NCBI GenBank assembly: GCA_905221605.1 | Contig: CAJNDS010000523.1 | Coordinates: 55,810 to 119,809, forward strand | DNA length: 64,000 nucleotides | Origin: Symbiodinium natans | Taxonomy: Eukaryota; Sar; Dinophyceae; Suessiales; Symbiodiniaceae | Direction of reading: 5' to 3' | Shown: positions 20,868-33,800 of the stretch, piece by piece | How the letters are laid out: each line of letters begins with the position of its first letter | Position numbering within the stretch: the first letter of the stretch is position 1 | The notes under the pieces: model-generated | The model's database searches: none | What the model was told of the DNA's origin: nothing | Seen by the model: only the letters and a program-made list of their open reading frames with translations | Position numbers and translations under genes: made by a program

Positions 20868-22798
20868 ACCCTTATGCCCTGAGCATGTTTCGGCCAGGCC
20901 GTCGCGCCATCCTGGTCATTTGTGGACCGGTGAACGTAGAAGTTTGGACCGGAGTAGTGGTCGTAAGGTTTAGGGCTTAGGGCTTAGGGTTTAGGGTTTA
21001 GGGTTTAGGGTTTAGGGTTTAGGGTTTAGTAGTGGTCATGAGGTTTAGGGTTTAATGAGGCTTTTGTGGAGATATCTTCTGCCCAAGGGGTTTAAGGTCA
21101 GCAAAGCACAAGGAAAGTGGAATGTGTAGCTTAGGGTTTAGGGCATTCAGCAGATCTAGAGCTAACGAGCCTATGGTCAGTCCTCCTTTTCAAACACCAA
21201 ACCAAGGTTTCTTGGGTTTGGGTACAGGCATGAGCCACCTTGTCAGGCTGCGCTTAGATGGTTTGGGGATTGGGCTTGCGTGACTTGGCTACAAGACCCC
21301 CACGGTTCAGAAGGGGTGAGGGTTCAGGGCACCATGTCAGACAGAACTCTCATGATCCTAAACCCTAAACCCTAAACCCAAAACCCTAAGCCCTGAACCC
21401 TAAACCCTGATCTCATCCCTGTGCTGTGGAGGGACTCTCGGCAACATGCACCCGCAAAACCCCGAAGCGCCGGAAACCACCCACCTTAGGTTTCGCATCA
21501 GACTAGGCTTCGGAGTATGGGCCCTAAATTTCGGTCCCTTGTTATAGAACCCTTATATACACTACATGTAATAGGGGCCCATACTTCGGATCCCTATATA
21601 CCAGGGTAAAGCGCCATGCAGGGGTGAATGGTTCCAAAGTTAGTAGAAGCCCGACTAGAAGCGTCATGGGGTAGGGATGATGAAGGCCCCAAAAAGCACC
21701 CTGAACGAGGTTCATGATGGTGATTGCCACCCTAAGCCATAGACTCATCTTTTCCATGCGGACCATAACCTCCAAAAATCAAAACCTGACTTTCTCAGAC
21801 AATGTCGCTTCGCCAAGCCAAAAAGCGTGCCTTGCAGCTTCCCTCATCAAGCTGGGGTGAAGTTTAGGGTTTAGGGTTTAGGGTTTCGTCAAGCCCTACA
21901 CGTGCCTGGATCATCAGGGTTTAGGCTTTCAGGCTTCGGGGGTTGGGGAGTAGACCCTAGACCCCGCATGAAGTGGCAGGGTTGGAACCCGAATGCCCCC
22001 AAACCCCAAACCCCAAACCCTAAACCCTGACCCTAAACCGAAAACCCTACACCCTAAACCCTAAACCCTAAACCCTAAACCCTGAACCCTGAACCCTGAA
22101 CCCTGAACCCTGAACTGCGGCTTCCCTCCAAAAGGAACCCAGCAGTGCAAAACCAGGATCGCAGGACATTGGCAAGCCTGGGAACTTTCGAGCAACTGCC
22201 AATCTAAGGGTTTAGGGTTTAGGGTTCAGGGTTTAGGGTTTAGGGTTTAGGGTTTACGGTTTAGGGCTTAATATAGTCCCTTACCTCCTGTAAAGGGTTC
22301 TGATGTAAGGGCCCTTACTTGTACAGGGTTTTTAAGGGGTTTTAAGGGCCCATACTAAGGTTCCAGCCCTATGTCAAAAATCTCAAGTAATGGGTTCAGG
22401 GTTCGGGGTTCAGGGTTTAGGGTTTAGGGTTTAGGCTGTAGGGTGTAGGGTTCAGGGTGGATCAGAGCCTTCATGGCACATCGCGCCCCAACACGCTCAG
22501 GGCACGCGGCAATCTCTCCCCCTGCATGTTTTATGTCAAGCCCAAACCCCTAAACCCAACACACCTTGAACCCCAGACCTTAAGCTCTGAACCCAAAACC
22601 CTAAACCCTAAACCCCTAAACCCTAAACCCTAAACCCTAAACCCTAAACCCTAAACCCTAAACCCTAAGCCCTAAACCCTAAACCCCGAAACCCTGAACC
22701 CTAACCCCTAAACCCGGAAACCCTAAATCCGAAGCCCCCACGCTTCATAAGTGCGCCGCCACCGAGCTGCTTGGGATTCAAGGTGCTGCTCCCCAAAA

Positions 22799-22907
22799 GC
22801 TACTGTTTGCTTAAGAACCCCAAAAGAAGAAAAAACAAAAATGCCTATAGTACCCTTAACAAGGAAGAATATTTATTTTTTTTGGGGGGTTCTTAAGGAA
22901 CTCGTAG
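22799..22907. mobile_element. Inverted-repeat element, TTTGCTTAAGAACCCC family, copy 1
   Basis: The left arm CTACTGTTTGCTTAAGAACC and the right arm GGTTCTTAAGGAACTCGTAG are inverted repeats with an A/T-rich interior. Confidence 0.75.
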
Positions 22908-23098
22908 AAAACGCCACAGCCCTGGACCTTTGCACCTCCTGAAGCCTTAACGATTTAGGGTTTTGGGTTTATAGGGTTTGGGGTTTATAGGGTTTAGGTT
23001 TATAGGGTGTAGGGTTTAGTGTTCAGGGTTTAGGGGTTTAGGGTCCAGGGTTTAGGGTTTAGGGTGTTCACCTTAACGCTATAAAGCTTCCGTAAGCC

Positions 23099-23340
23099 AT
23101 GCAGTGGGTCTCGTCAGCCATGTCGTCCTTTCTTGCAGACTTTGCAGACGCGCTGGCCGGCTTGCTTGGCCTCCGGATGCTGCGCCTGGCCAGCTGTTCC
23201 AAAGCCTTCCAACACGCTTTCGACCACGACCCCCGGATTTGGGGCGCGCTCCTCCAGCACGAGATCAACTTCCGCTGCGTTCAGAACCTCGTACCCCTGA
23301 GCTTTCGTTGTCGGGTTGCGGTCTATGCTTCGTCGTTGTT
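23099..23340 (+). CDS. LRR gene exon 1: F-box-like N terminus
   Basis: The ATG at 23099 (alternative at 23120) opens MQWVSSAMSSFLADFADALA, then GLLGLRMLRLASCSKAFQHA and FDHDPRIWGALLQHEINF. The pattern (leucine-rich helix, LxxCSKxF, then DPRIWxxLL) is that of an F-box. The 3' boundary is unsure because no donor gives an obvious phase match to exon 2 except a GC after LLQ. The frame runs to a stop at 23342. Another frame over the same bases is also open but lacks the F-box pattern. Confidence 0.65.
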
Positions 23341-24447
23341 TTAGTTTTGCGGTGTGGGGGGTGACGCAGCACACCGTTACTTGGGAATCCAGGAACAGAG
23401 ACGCGGTAGCTGCATCAATCTTCAAGCGCCTGCCGCCGACGGCAAAACAGCTGAAGTTGCTCGGGCTGATCTTTGAAGGCTCAAGGTTCAAGGGTCCTTT
23501 GTAAAGTTGCCTCATAAAGAGCTGAAGACATAGCTTTTCTTTTACTTATGGAGGCTGCATGCTACCCTGCACACCCCTTCTAGTCGCTGTCTGTAGTGAC
23601 TGCTTTGATTACCAGGCGGAGCAATCCCTGTAGACCCGAAGCCCTTGAACCCTAGAACCCTAGGACAGTTGACCCCTGGAACCCAGGAGCCAGAGGCCCT
23701 AGAGCCCTAACGGCCCTAAACCCTAACCAGAGGTTGGACTTGGGCAACTGCTGCTGGAAGTTCAAAGACAACACCATCAGTGACGAGACGCTGAGGCTGC
23801 GAACCCGAATACACCCCCAAACCCTTAATCCCTAAACCCCTAAACCCCTAAACCCTAAACCCTAAACCCTAAATCCTAAAACCTAAGCCCTAGAGAGCCG
23901 AACCACCCCCCGCCCCCCCCCCCCGCCCCTCCCCTTCCTGAAATCGCGGATCCCTTAGCCCTGAATTTGACCAAAGCCCCAGCAATCTTTCTAGTAACGA
24001 TTCGTGTAGCTCTTCCAGCAAGAAAATGCATCCACGTCATGCCAATCCATTGTTGCGTGCTGGCTTAAGGGCTTTGGCGACAGCTTGGGCGTGGTTGAAG
24101 TATGCTTGGTTGTATGTTTAACCATGTTCAAGCTTGGCTTGGCGACTATGCTTGTGGCATTGTTGGGTATTGGTGGCTGGTGTTCTAAGACCTGCGCTGT
24201 GACTGCTTTTGATGATTGATAGCAGGGTCCGTCGTGTCTTTTGTTGGTACGTCTTTGATTGGCATGAGCAGCATGTGCAAGGAGGCGCGGCTTGGGGTTC
24301 AGTAGGGTGGAAGATGCCCAACCGGGTGCTACCCTGGAGCTTAGGCGGTTAGACCAAAACACGACCAACTCTCAAGCCGGGAGTGGTTCATCACAAGAAC
24401 GCCCTAAACCCTAAACCCTAAACCCTAAACCTAAAAACCCTAAACCC

Positions 24448-24481
<34 letters not shown>

Positions 24482-24778
24482 CACCCTAAACCCTCAACCT
24501 TAGACCCGAACCGCCCTAAACCCCCAAGCTTTGAGCCCCAGACCTGAGCCACCAGAACTGCCTAGGCTGCTGGTCAAAAACATTCCGCCAGCACTGTGGA
24601 ACTCTCGATCCTGCACATGAGGCCAGCAGTTAGGGTTCACAGCTTGGGTGTGGAGCATGGTGGGTGTTTAGGGCTCGGGTGTAGGGTTCAGGGTTTTTAG
24701 GGTTATGGAGTACAGGGCTGCTGGTGAGTAAGTGAGCAACGGGCCCCTTGCGCCCACAGCAAAAACCACACCCCCCCC

Positions 24779-24809
<31 letters not shown>

Positions 24810-27800
24810 CACCCCCCGCACACGCAACAAAGAAACTCCCGCAACAAAGCACTCGGACCGGTTTAGGGGCTAGGCAAGGAGTCGGGATAACGGTGTCTGG
24901 GGTGAAGGATTTGGTGCTTGAGTCGTACTCGGGTTGAGTGTGGGCGGGAAGTAGTGTGTTGGAGGCAACCCTAAACCGCAAAACCCTAAATCCCAAAGCC
25001 CCCCGAAGCCGCCAGGCCCCAAGCCCCACCTCGGCCGGGGCAAGCCCATACCTGAGATCCCAAGCACAAACCAAAACTCTCGCCTGAACCTTAAACTTAA
25101 AAACCCAAAATCCCAAAACCCAAGCCCCAAACCTTAAACCCCAAACCCCAAACCCCAAACCCCAAACCCCCAACCCCCAACCCCCAACCCCAAACCCCAA
25201 ACCCCAAACCCCAAACCCCAAACCCCAAACCCCAAACCGCAAACCCCAAACCCCAAACCCCAAACCCCAAACCCCAAACCCTAAACCCCAAGCCTGGGGC
25301 CGGAGAAGTTCCCAAAAGAGGCCCCGTGGGAAACTTTGCCCAGCCTTTGGGCCGGACTTTGTGAGGAGACTGGGGCGTTGGGATCAGGGTTTGGGAAGTT
25401 TAGGGTTTAGGGTTTCGGTTTAGGGTTTGGGGTTTAGGGTTTAGGGTTCAGGAAGTTTTTGGTCTACGGGTCTATGTGTTTCGGAGTTTGGAGTTCGGGG
25501 ATTAGGGGAAGTTTCAGTCTAAGGGGTTCGGGGTGTTGGGGGTTTGGGGTTTAGGGTTTAGAGTTTTGGAGGTTGGGATGTTGGGTTTTTTTTAGGGGAT
25601 CCGGGCAGTAACTTGTGGAGTGCTCTCGCACCCTTGAGTTTGTAGCTTCTAAGCCCATGGAACTGAAAGGCACACGCAAAAAAAGTCCCCCAAACACTTC
25701 GCATGAGCAATTTTTAACTAGGGTTTGGGTAGCCCCCCCACCCCCCCTGAAAACCTCTGACAGGGCTCAGAGGGTTTCTGAGGGTCCTATGGTTTGGGGT
25801 TTAGGGGGGTTAAGGGTTTAGTGGTTAAGGGGTTCAGGGGTTCAAGGGCTTAGGGTTGTGTAGGGCTTTAGGGGTTTAGGGGTTTAGGGGTTTAGGGGTT
25901 TAGGGGTTTAGGGATTTAGGGGTTTAGGAATTTAAGAAGCCCTCAGGCCCCTCGGAAGCTGCCGCTTCTGAGGTAGAAACTTGTGGATAGGCATCCTTTA
26001 TGCAAAGTCTTCCCCTTTGTTGCATTCACAAGGACACCGGAGCCCGTATCGATCCTCATTGGGCCGTAGATATGTACATACAGTTCCCAGATCCCTAAAT
26101 CCTAAACCCGCCCTAAACCCTCAACCCTCAACCCTAAACCCTAAACCCTAAACACAGAGATCCCCTCAGGAGCGGTTTCCCCTATCGGGTTTAAGAATTC
26201 GAAACAGTTTTGGGAGGGTCTTCAGGGCCAAGTCCGGAGGTAGGGTTTGGGGTTTTAGGATTAGGGTGTAGGGTTTAGGTTTTAGGGTTTAGGGTTTTGG
26301 GGTTTAGGGTTCAGGGTCCAGGGTTCAGGCGGTATTCCCCAGAGTAATCCTATAAGATTTGGAATGGAGCTGAGCACCGTAAGCCTTAATTCCTTGTCAT
26401 TGCTTTAGGGGGTTTAGGGTTTAGGGTTTAGGGTTTAGGGTTTATGGCTTACACTAGATGTAGCCTTCTAGGTCGTGCGATGTGCGGATTCGGTTTGGGT
26501 TTTTGGCTTAAACGCCCTGGAACCCCCAAAGCCCTAAACCCTAAACCCTAAACCCTAAACTCCAAACGCCAGGAGCTTGCCAGCCAAATTGAAGAAGCTG
26601 GACCTTTTCGCCGACCTATCGCAGGAAACGGCCATGGCGCTGTTGGGGTGCCAACTCGCGCAAAAAGTCGGGTTTCGGAGAAGGGTCCGCCAAGAATATT
26701 GTGCATCCGCAACAAGGAACCCCCCCCCGACCTGAACGCTGAGCATCAAACCCCAAAACCCCCTCGGCATTACTATAGGGAATACCTCCTGAACCCTAAG
26801 CCCTAAGCCCTGAACCTGCCCTAAGCCCCCAACGCCCCCTCAGGGTCGGACCTGCTCACCTCAACCTTCAGGCTTCTAAGCCCCTTCCCCTAGCCTGAAC
26901 TTCCGAGACCCAACCCCAGACCCGAAACCTTAAACCCTCCCAAACCCTGCCCCCTGAACTTCCCCCCCAAACTTCCCCCTAAACCTTCCCCTAAACCTTC
27001 CCCCAAGCCTTCCCCTAAATAAACCTTCGCCTAAACCTTCTCCGAAGCCTTCCCCTAAATAAGCCTTCCCCTAAACCTTCCCCCGAACTTCCCCTAAACT
27101 TCCCCTAAACCTTCCCCCAAACTTCCCCCCTCAGCTCCTCTCCGCTTCCTCAAACCCCCGCCGCCAGGTGCCTTCCCGCCGGGCTCCTGGAGCTGAACAT
27201 GCACATCGGCGACTGCCTGAAGCTTGAGCTTTCAAGTCCTTGAAGGGACCCCTTCGGAATCTAAGCACCCTGACACCCTGACACCCTGACACCCTGACAC
27301 CCTAAACCCTAAACCCTAAACCCTAAACCCTAAACCCTAAACCCTAAACCCTGAACCCTAAACCCTAAACCCTAAACACTAAACCCTAAACCCTAAACCC
27401 TAAACCCTAAACGCCCTACTAAACCCTAAACGCCCTAAACCCTAAACCCCAAAACCTAAACCCGAAGAGCAAGTTCAACCCTAACCCCCCCCCTTCCCCG
27501 CCCAAGCAATTGAATCTCGCATCTTCCGGAGAAGCAAGGAAGTGGAATGCGGAGGCCTTTCGGTCCTTTGCGGAAGGCCAGAGGGCTGTCAAGGGGACCT
27601 AGTGGCGCCTTATCAGGGCTTTAAGCCTCAGAACTGGTTCGTAGGGAATGAGGGAGTTAGGTACCCTATATCATCCTTTAGAGGTTATGTCTAGGTATTA
27701 AGGTCAGGGGCTTTCATGTTCAGCAAGTCTCAACCCAAGGGGCTGCTCTAGGGGCTTTAGGGCTGCTTGGGGTCCTGATGGCGTAGACGTTTCAGGGTCA

Positions 27801-30800
27801 TTTTGGGCGTTCAGGGGTTTGTGGTCCTTGTGGTCTTAGGGCTTTCAGGGTTTAGGGCGATGGTGTTCGGGGGATTTGGGCTCTCTAGGTTGTTGATTCT
27901 TAGGGTGTGCCAGGGCTGCATGGGGAGGGCTTTAGTACATTGATCGCCTTCCGACCTTCTAGCGGCCGAAACCTAAACCGCGAACCCTCAACCCCAAGCC
28001 AGCAATCTTCTTTTGGTGGGGCTTTGGGGTTTGCCAGCTTTGGGTCTGAGAGCTTGCCACCTGCAAGGGTCTCAAACCCAAGCCCCAGGCCCCAGACCCT
28101 CCTAAACCCTAAACCCTAAACCCTAAACCCTAAACCCTAAACCCTAAACCCTAAACCCTAAACCCTAAACCCTAAACCCTAAACCCTAAACCCTAAACCT
28201 AACCCTAAACCCTAAACCCTAAACCCTAAACCCTAAACCCTAAACCCTAAACCCTAAACCCTAAACCCTAAACCCTAAACCCTAAACCCTAATCCCCAGC
28301 CGGCCTGAACTCTTCCCAATCACGACGGAGTTTCCCTGTGCCGAAGGCTTCCCCCGGCAGCTGCGCCTCTTGGACTTCGACCTTGAAGGCGACCTGAGGC
28401 AGGGTTTAGGGTTTAGGGTTTAGGGTTTAGGGTTAAGGGTTTAGGGTTTAGGGTTTAGGGTTTAGAGCCTGAACCCCTTCGTAAGAAGCCCTAAGCCCTA
28501 AAACCCGTACTTGCAGGTTCATGGTACTCATGAACCAATTATAACTGCACTTATAAGCCCACTGATAAACCCCTTAGGTGCCCTAATATGGTTATAAGTA
28601 CAGTTATGAGTACAGTTAGAATTGGTTAATAGGTACCATGAACCTCCAAGCAACCCCTAAACCCTACACCCTAAACCCACTGTGCGGGGGGTTTGTTGAG
28701 ACCCCAAAGCCCTAAAACCCTAAAACCCTAAAACCCTAAAACCCTAAAACCCTAAAACCCTAAACCCCTAAAACCCTAAAACCCTAAAACCCTAAAACCC
28801 TAAAACCCTAAAACCCTAAAACCCTAAAACCCTAAAACCCTAAAACCCCAAAGCAGGGGTTTGTTGAGACCCTGAACAACCCCACAGAGCCCCGAGCTTT
28901 AAGCAACCAGACCCGAAGCCCTTAAAACATAGGGGGTCGGCATAGCTACAAATAATGTTCCCTTAGGGCCCCTTTATAAGTGTACTACAACAACACCCCC
29001 CCCCAAAACCCTATTCTAATTCTTCAGTCCCCTATGTTAGGCGCCGCTGTCGGGCTTCCGCTGGTTTAGGGGCAGGGTCCTTTCGGTTGCGGAAGCCGAT
29101 TGCTTTGCATGCCCGAACCTTAGATGCCTGCACCTTCGACGCGAAAGTTTCCCGAAAGCCTAAAGATCTGGAGCCCAAGCTTAAGCCTCAGCGTTGAGGG
29201 TTGAGGGGTTGAGGCGCACGTTCTTGAGATTGCAAGAGATGTCGAGCCTGGCGCCTTTCTTCCCTGAAGCCTTCATTAAAGGGCCCAGAAAGCTGAGCGA
29301 GGTTTCGGGGCACGACGCAACGCCCTAGCCTGTAAACCCTACTTGGAACCCATGGAACAAAACTGCCTTTTCGGGTGCAGGACCTCCAGAAACAGAGGCT
29401 GCAACCTTAAACAAGAAGGTTCCGTCAGACCTAAACCCCTAAACCCGAAACCCTAAACCCTAAACCCTAAACCCTGAACCCTGACCCCTAAACCCTAAAC
29501 TGTTAATTCTACGAAGAACCAAGCTTAACGCGGTTCCAGGGGCTTTGGCCCCTTGGCTGCGGAGCTGGCGGCCAGCGGACTCACGACGCTGCGCTGCCTG
29601 GCTTTTTCTTCAGCAAGTGCAGGGGACCTTAGTACTTGGAGGTGCGTGGGTACTTATAGCCCCAGTAACTGTCCTTCTAAGCCGCCGAAGTCCTCTAAGC
29701 AGGTTACAAGTAGACTTATAGGCGGGGGTAGAAGTACCCAGGAACCTCCAAGCAGTAGAGTATACGCGGACGCAAGGAGCTCATTCACACACCCTACATT
29801 TAAAACCTACTCTTTAAAATCTCGGAGCACCCACTCTAAACCCCGCAAAGCTCTTGAAGCCCTGTTAGCCCCTACACCCGAAAACCCCGAGCCCTCGACC
29901 GTGCGCTGTTTCGTTTATGCCTAGACCCTATCCCCGGCTGGTGTGGGTGTAGGCTTTAGGATTCAGGGTTAGGGGTTTTGGGTTTGGGGTTCAGGCATGC
30001 TTACGTAGGGTGGTGTTGCGCTTGCCGACTCTCCCATGACACCATGCCCTAAACCCTGAACCCTAAACCCTAAGCCCTAAGCCCTAAACCCTAAACCGTA
30101 AACCCCTAACCCTAGACCCCAAAACACGAACTTCGACTTGTTCCTAAACCCTAAACCCTAAACCCTAAACCCGAAACCCTAATCCCTAAACCCTAAACCC
30201 TAAACCCTAAACCCTTCGTCTTGCTCCGAGGCTTGAGTTTCGGGAGCGTGCAGCACTCGGAGGCAGCTGTGTCCTTGGGTTTGTTGTTTAGGGTTTAGGG
30301 TTTAGGTGTGTGGGTCCCGGGCTCTCAGGGTTTGGGTGCCCTGGTAGAAGTTTCCCGAAACCCCAAACCCTAATCCCAAAAGCCCTCAACCCTAGGCCCC
30401 AAACCCTAAACCTCTCACCTTTCGGTCCCAAAAAACCGAGGCCCTCATCCGGAGCTTCAGTCTGTTTAGGGTTTAGGGTTAAGGGTTTAGGGTTAGGGTT
30501 TAGGGTTTAGGGTTTAGGGCGTTTAGGGCGTTTAGGGGGTTTAGGGTTTAGGGCGTTTAGGGTTTAGGGTTTAGGAACTTCTCCGGCACCGAAAAGCGAA
30601 GCTCCAACCCCCCCACAGCTGGGCCTAGGGGTATTCAGGGCTCAGGGTTGATGGATTTCAGGGTCAAGGGTCTAGGGTTTAGATATTCAGGGTTCAGGGT
30701 TTAAGGGTTTGGGGTTTAAGCGTTTAGGGTTTAAGGGCTTAGGGTTTAGGCCTCAAGGCTTTCCTGCCCTCAGGGTCTTTGTTATTGTTCTCGAACTCCA

Positions 30801-33800
30801 AAACCCGAAACTCCAAGTCACCTAAACCCTTATCTCTTAACCCCTAACCCTAAACCCTAAACTCCTAAACCCTAAGCCCTACACCCTAAACCCACACCCT
30901 ACACCCTCAACTCTAAATCCTAGACACTAAACCCTAAACCCCCGCTCAACATCGAGTATCCAAGCTGAGCCTTGGATGGGAGGCCCTAGCGGAGCTGTTC
31001 GCCGCCCTTCCGCCCAGCCTCACCGAGCTACAGCCAATTTGCCTTGATCGTGGGGGTGGGCATTTCCCAAAATAGGGGTACCCTGGTTATACCCCCAAAT
31101 AGAATAGAATCCCCCTAAAGGGACCCCCAAGAAAAGGGTACCCCTATTCTCGGAACATTTTGGGTGGGGAGGGTGGGGGCGGGGGGGGGGGGGTTTAGGG
31201 TTTCAGGTTTGGGGCTTAGGGCATAGGGCTTCGGGTGAAGAGCCGGTTTTCTGGGGATTCGGCTTACAGATTTCTGGCCAGTGCAGGGTGTTGGCTTTGG
31301 GATTCTTCGGGTTCGGGGACTTGGTTACTTGGCCCTAAACCCTAAACCCTAAACCCTAAACCCTAAACCCTAAACCCTAAACCCTAAACCCTAAACCCTA
31401 AACCCTAAACCCTAAACCCTAAACCCTAAACCCTAAACCCTAAACCCTAAACCCTAAACCCTAAATCCTAAACCCTAAACCCTAAACCCTAAACCCTAAA
31501 CCCTAAGCGGACCTCAAGCCCCTGAAGAACCTGTCGCTTTAGTTGTGCTTTTTGGTGCGTGTGCGGGGGGGTGGGGGATGGCGGGTGCGGGGTGGAGGGT
31601 GGGTGGTTAGACCTTAGGTTTAGGGCTTAGGGTTTCGGGGTAGTTGTGTCTTGTGAGGCGTTGGGGGGGATCGTGAAAGCTCGTCAGGTTCGGGGTTGCT
31701 CTGTGAAATGGCACCCCTTCCCCGAGGCTCCTCATGCAGGGCATCGGCCTGTCCGACAACTGTTGCGAGGCTGGCGGCTGAGAAAGCTGCGCTGTTTTTT
31801 GGGTTTGGGGGTTCTAGGGCCTTAGGTTTGGATTTAGAAGGGTCATTCGCAAAAACCCTAAACCCTAAACCCTAAACCCTAAACCCTAAACCCTAAACCC
31901 TAAATAAACCCTCAACCCCAAAACCCCCAACAGAGACCCCCCCCTCCCGGTTTCCGGAGCTGCAAACCCTAAGAACTTCGTCTTGTTCCTAAACCCTAAG
32001 CCCTAAGCCCTAAGCCCTAAACCCTAAACCCTAAACCCTAAACCCTAAACCCTAAACCCTAAACCCTAAACCCTCAGCCCTAAGCCCTAGACCCTAAACC
32101 CTAAACCCTAAACCCTAAACCCTAAACCCTAAACCCTAAACCCTAAACCCTAAACCCTAAACCCTCAGCCCTAAGCCCTAGACCCTAAACCCTAAACCCT
32201 AAACCCTAAACCCTAAACCCTAAACCTAAACCCTCAAGCCTACTTGCTTAAGAGCCCCCGAACAATGAAAGAAATTTTCCTTACAAATGAAATTGTGGGA
32301 ATTTGTTTTTTTTTGGGGATTCTTAAGCAAACAATAGCTTAGGGTCTAGGGTCTGAGGACTTGGTGTTGCAGATGCCGCTTATGTGGAACTGGAAGTTTG
32401 TGAGGCGTTTTGTGGGGGGGTTTCAGTAAACTCAACTTGGTTTAAGGGATGACTAGAGCTGGGATTCCCTTTAGGTGTACCTTCTGGGGTATGGGGATAA
32501 GGAGGTTCCGAACTTTTTGGAGGTTGCTGTAGGCAGTTGTGGGGGCTTGAGGGTTGTCGGTGCAGGGGTTCTTCGGGGTTCGGGACTGAGGCTTGAGGCC
32601 ACAAACCGGAAACTCCCGCGATTTTGAGTTGAGGGCTAAGAGGGTTAGGGAAGGAATCAGAAACCCTGTACCCCTTGCCTGGTCTGATTGAATCACCCAA
32701 TCAGATAGCTAGGACCCAGAGTAGGCCCCTATGAGGTGCGGGCGATCTTCGTCTCCAGAATCGCAAACCCGACTCGCACAGTACTCCAAACCCTCAACCC
32801 TAAACCCTAAACCCGAAACCTCACAGCACCAGTGTGTTTGGCCTCAGGTCCTCTTTTCAGCCCGAGAACCCGGGTTAGGGTTTAGGGTTTGGGGCCCGAA
32901 ACTTTGAGAATCACTCCTTAACCATGAATCACTCCTTAGCCCCAGGCCCTGAACCCCAAACTGCAGAGAAGCACCCAATCCCATTCCTAAGGAGCTGGGG
33001 CGTGGCCTGCGGCGCCTTACCTGCCTGCGCGCGCTGGAGCTTCATCTCGAACACTGCCCAGTCGGGCGTGTTCTACAGGCCCTCGGATTCATGATACGAG
33101 GGCTGACAGGGTGTTTTGGGTAACCCTATGTAGGGTCAACCTTGAATGTTAAACCCTATGCCCTCAAGGCCCTTCTTCTTTTTTTGGTGTGTGCCTGGGT
33201 GTAGATGGGTAGTTCTCTAAATCAGGGTACCTTTTTGAGATCCCTTCCAAAGGTGCCGCCTTATAATGGGTACCCAAAAAGGGACCCTAATTTAGGAAAC
33301 CGCCCAGATGTTTTTGCTCTTTCTTGTGTGTGTGTGTGTGTAGGTGTGGGATTTGTTTGGGGTTCTGGTGCTCGGGGTCGTTTTGCCGGTTGGGGGCCTT
33401 GGGCTCCGGGGGTGTGGTTCCGGCACCCCGCTGTTGGAAATCTAGGGATGTCACACCTTGAGGCCTACACCCCATAAAAGAGTCGGGGGTGGTGGGGGGG
33501 GGGGGGGAAGGGCCCAGATTCACCCAAATTCAGGCCTGGCTAAGCCCAAAGAAGACCTTAGCAAGCCTCAATAACAGAAGGTGGGCCCCTTCCCCCTCCC
33601 CCCGCTGGGTTTGTTCTTAGTGGTAGAGTAGGTAACCTTTAATCTTTTTGGTGTACTACATTCCCTGTATAGGCCCGCAGGTTAACCTTCAGTTCCCCAA
33701 GGATACTGGACAGCTAAGTCTTATGAAAACCCAAGACTTCCTAAACCCCTCCTTGATCCTCCAGGCTTGTAGGAAGTAAGGGTGCGAACCCTAAACCCTA

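Larger units (their letters stand above)
19803..23098. other. Spacer between GANAB and the LRR gene
   Basis: Telomere-type tracts in both orientations, MITE-like elements (20650-20867, 21519-21605, 22271-22363, 22799-22907) and a duplicated TAGTGGTC segment (20953-20968 and 21028-21043). Short coding-like islands at 19930-20003 and 20885-20970 have no recognisable product. The LRR gene promoter should lie in its last part, but no motif stands out. Confidence 0.6.

Noticed and set aside
23991-24368. 125-codon minus-strand gene in LRR intron 3
   Set aside because: No family, start context or splice support. The segment is unique but coding cannot be shown.
24703-25315. Minus-strand frames reading GFGVWGLG repeats
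   Set aside because: Translation of CCCCAAA arrays. Similar [10 protein letters not shown] or GFRVWGLG frames elsewhere are also repeat artefacts.
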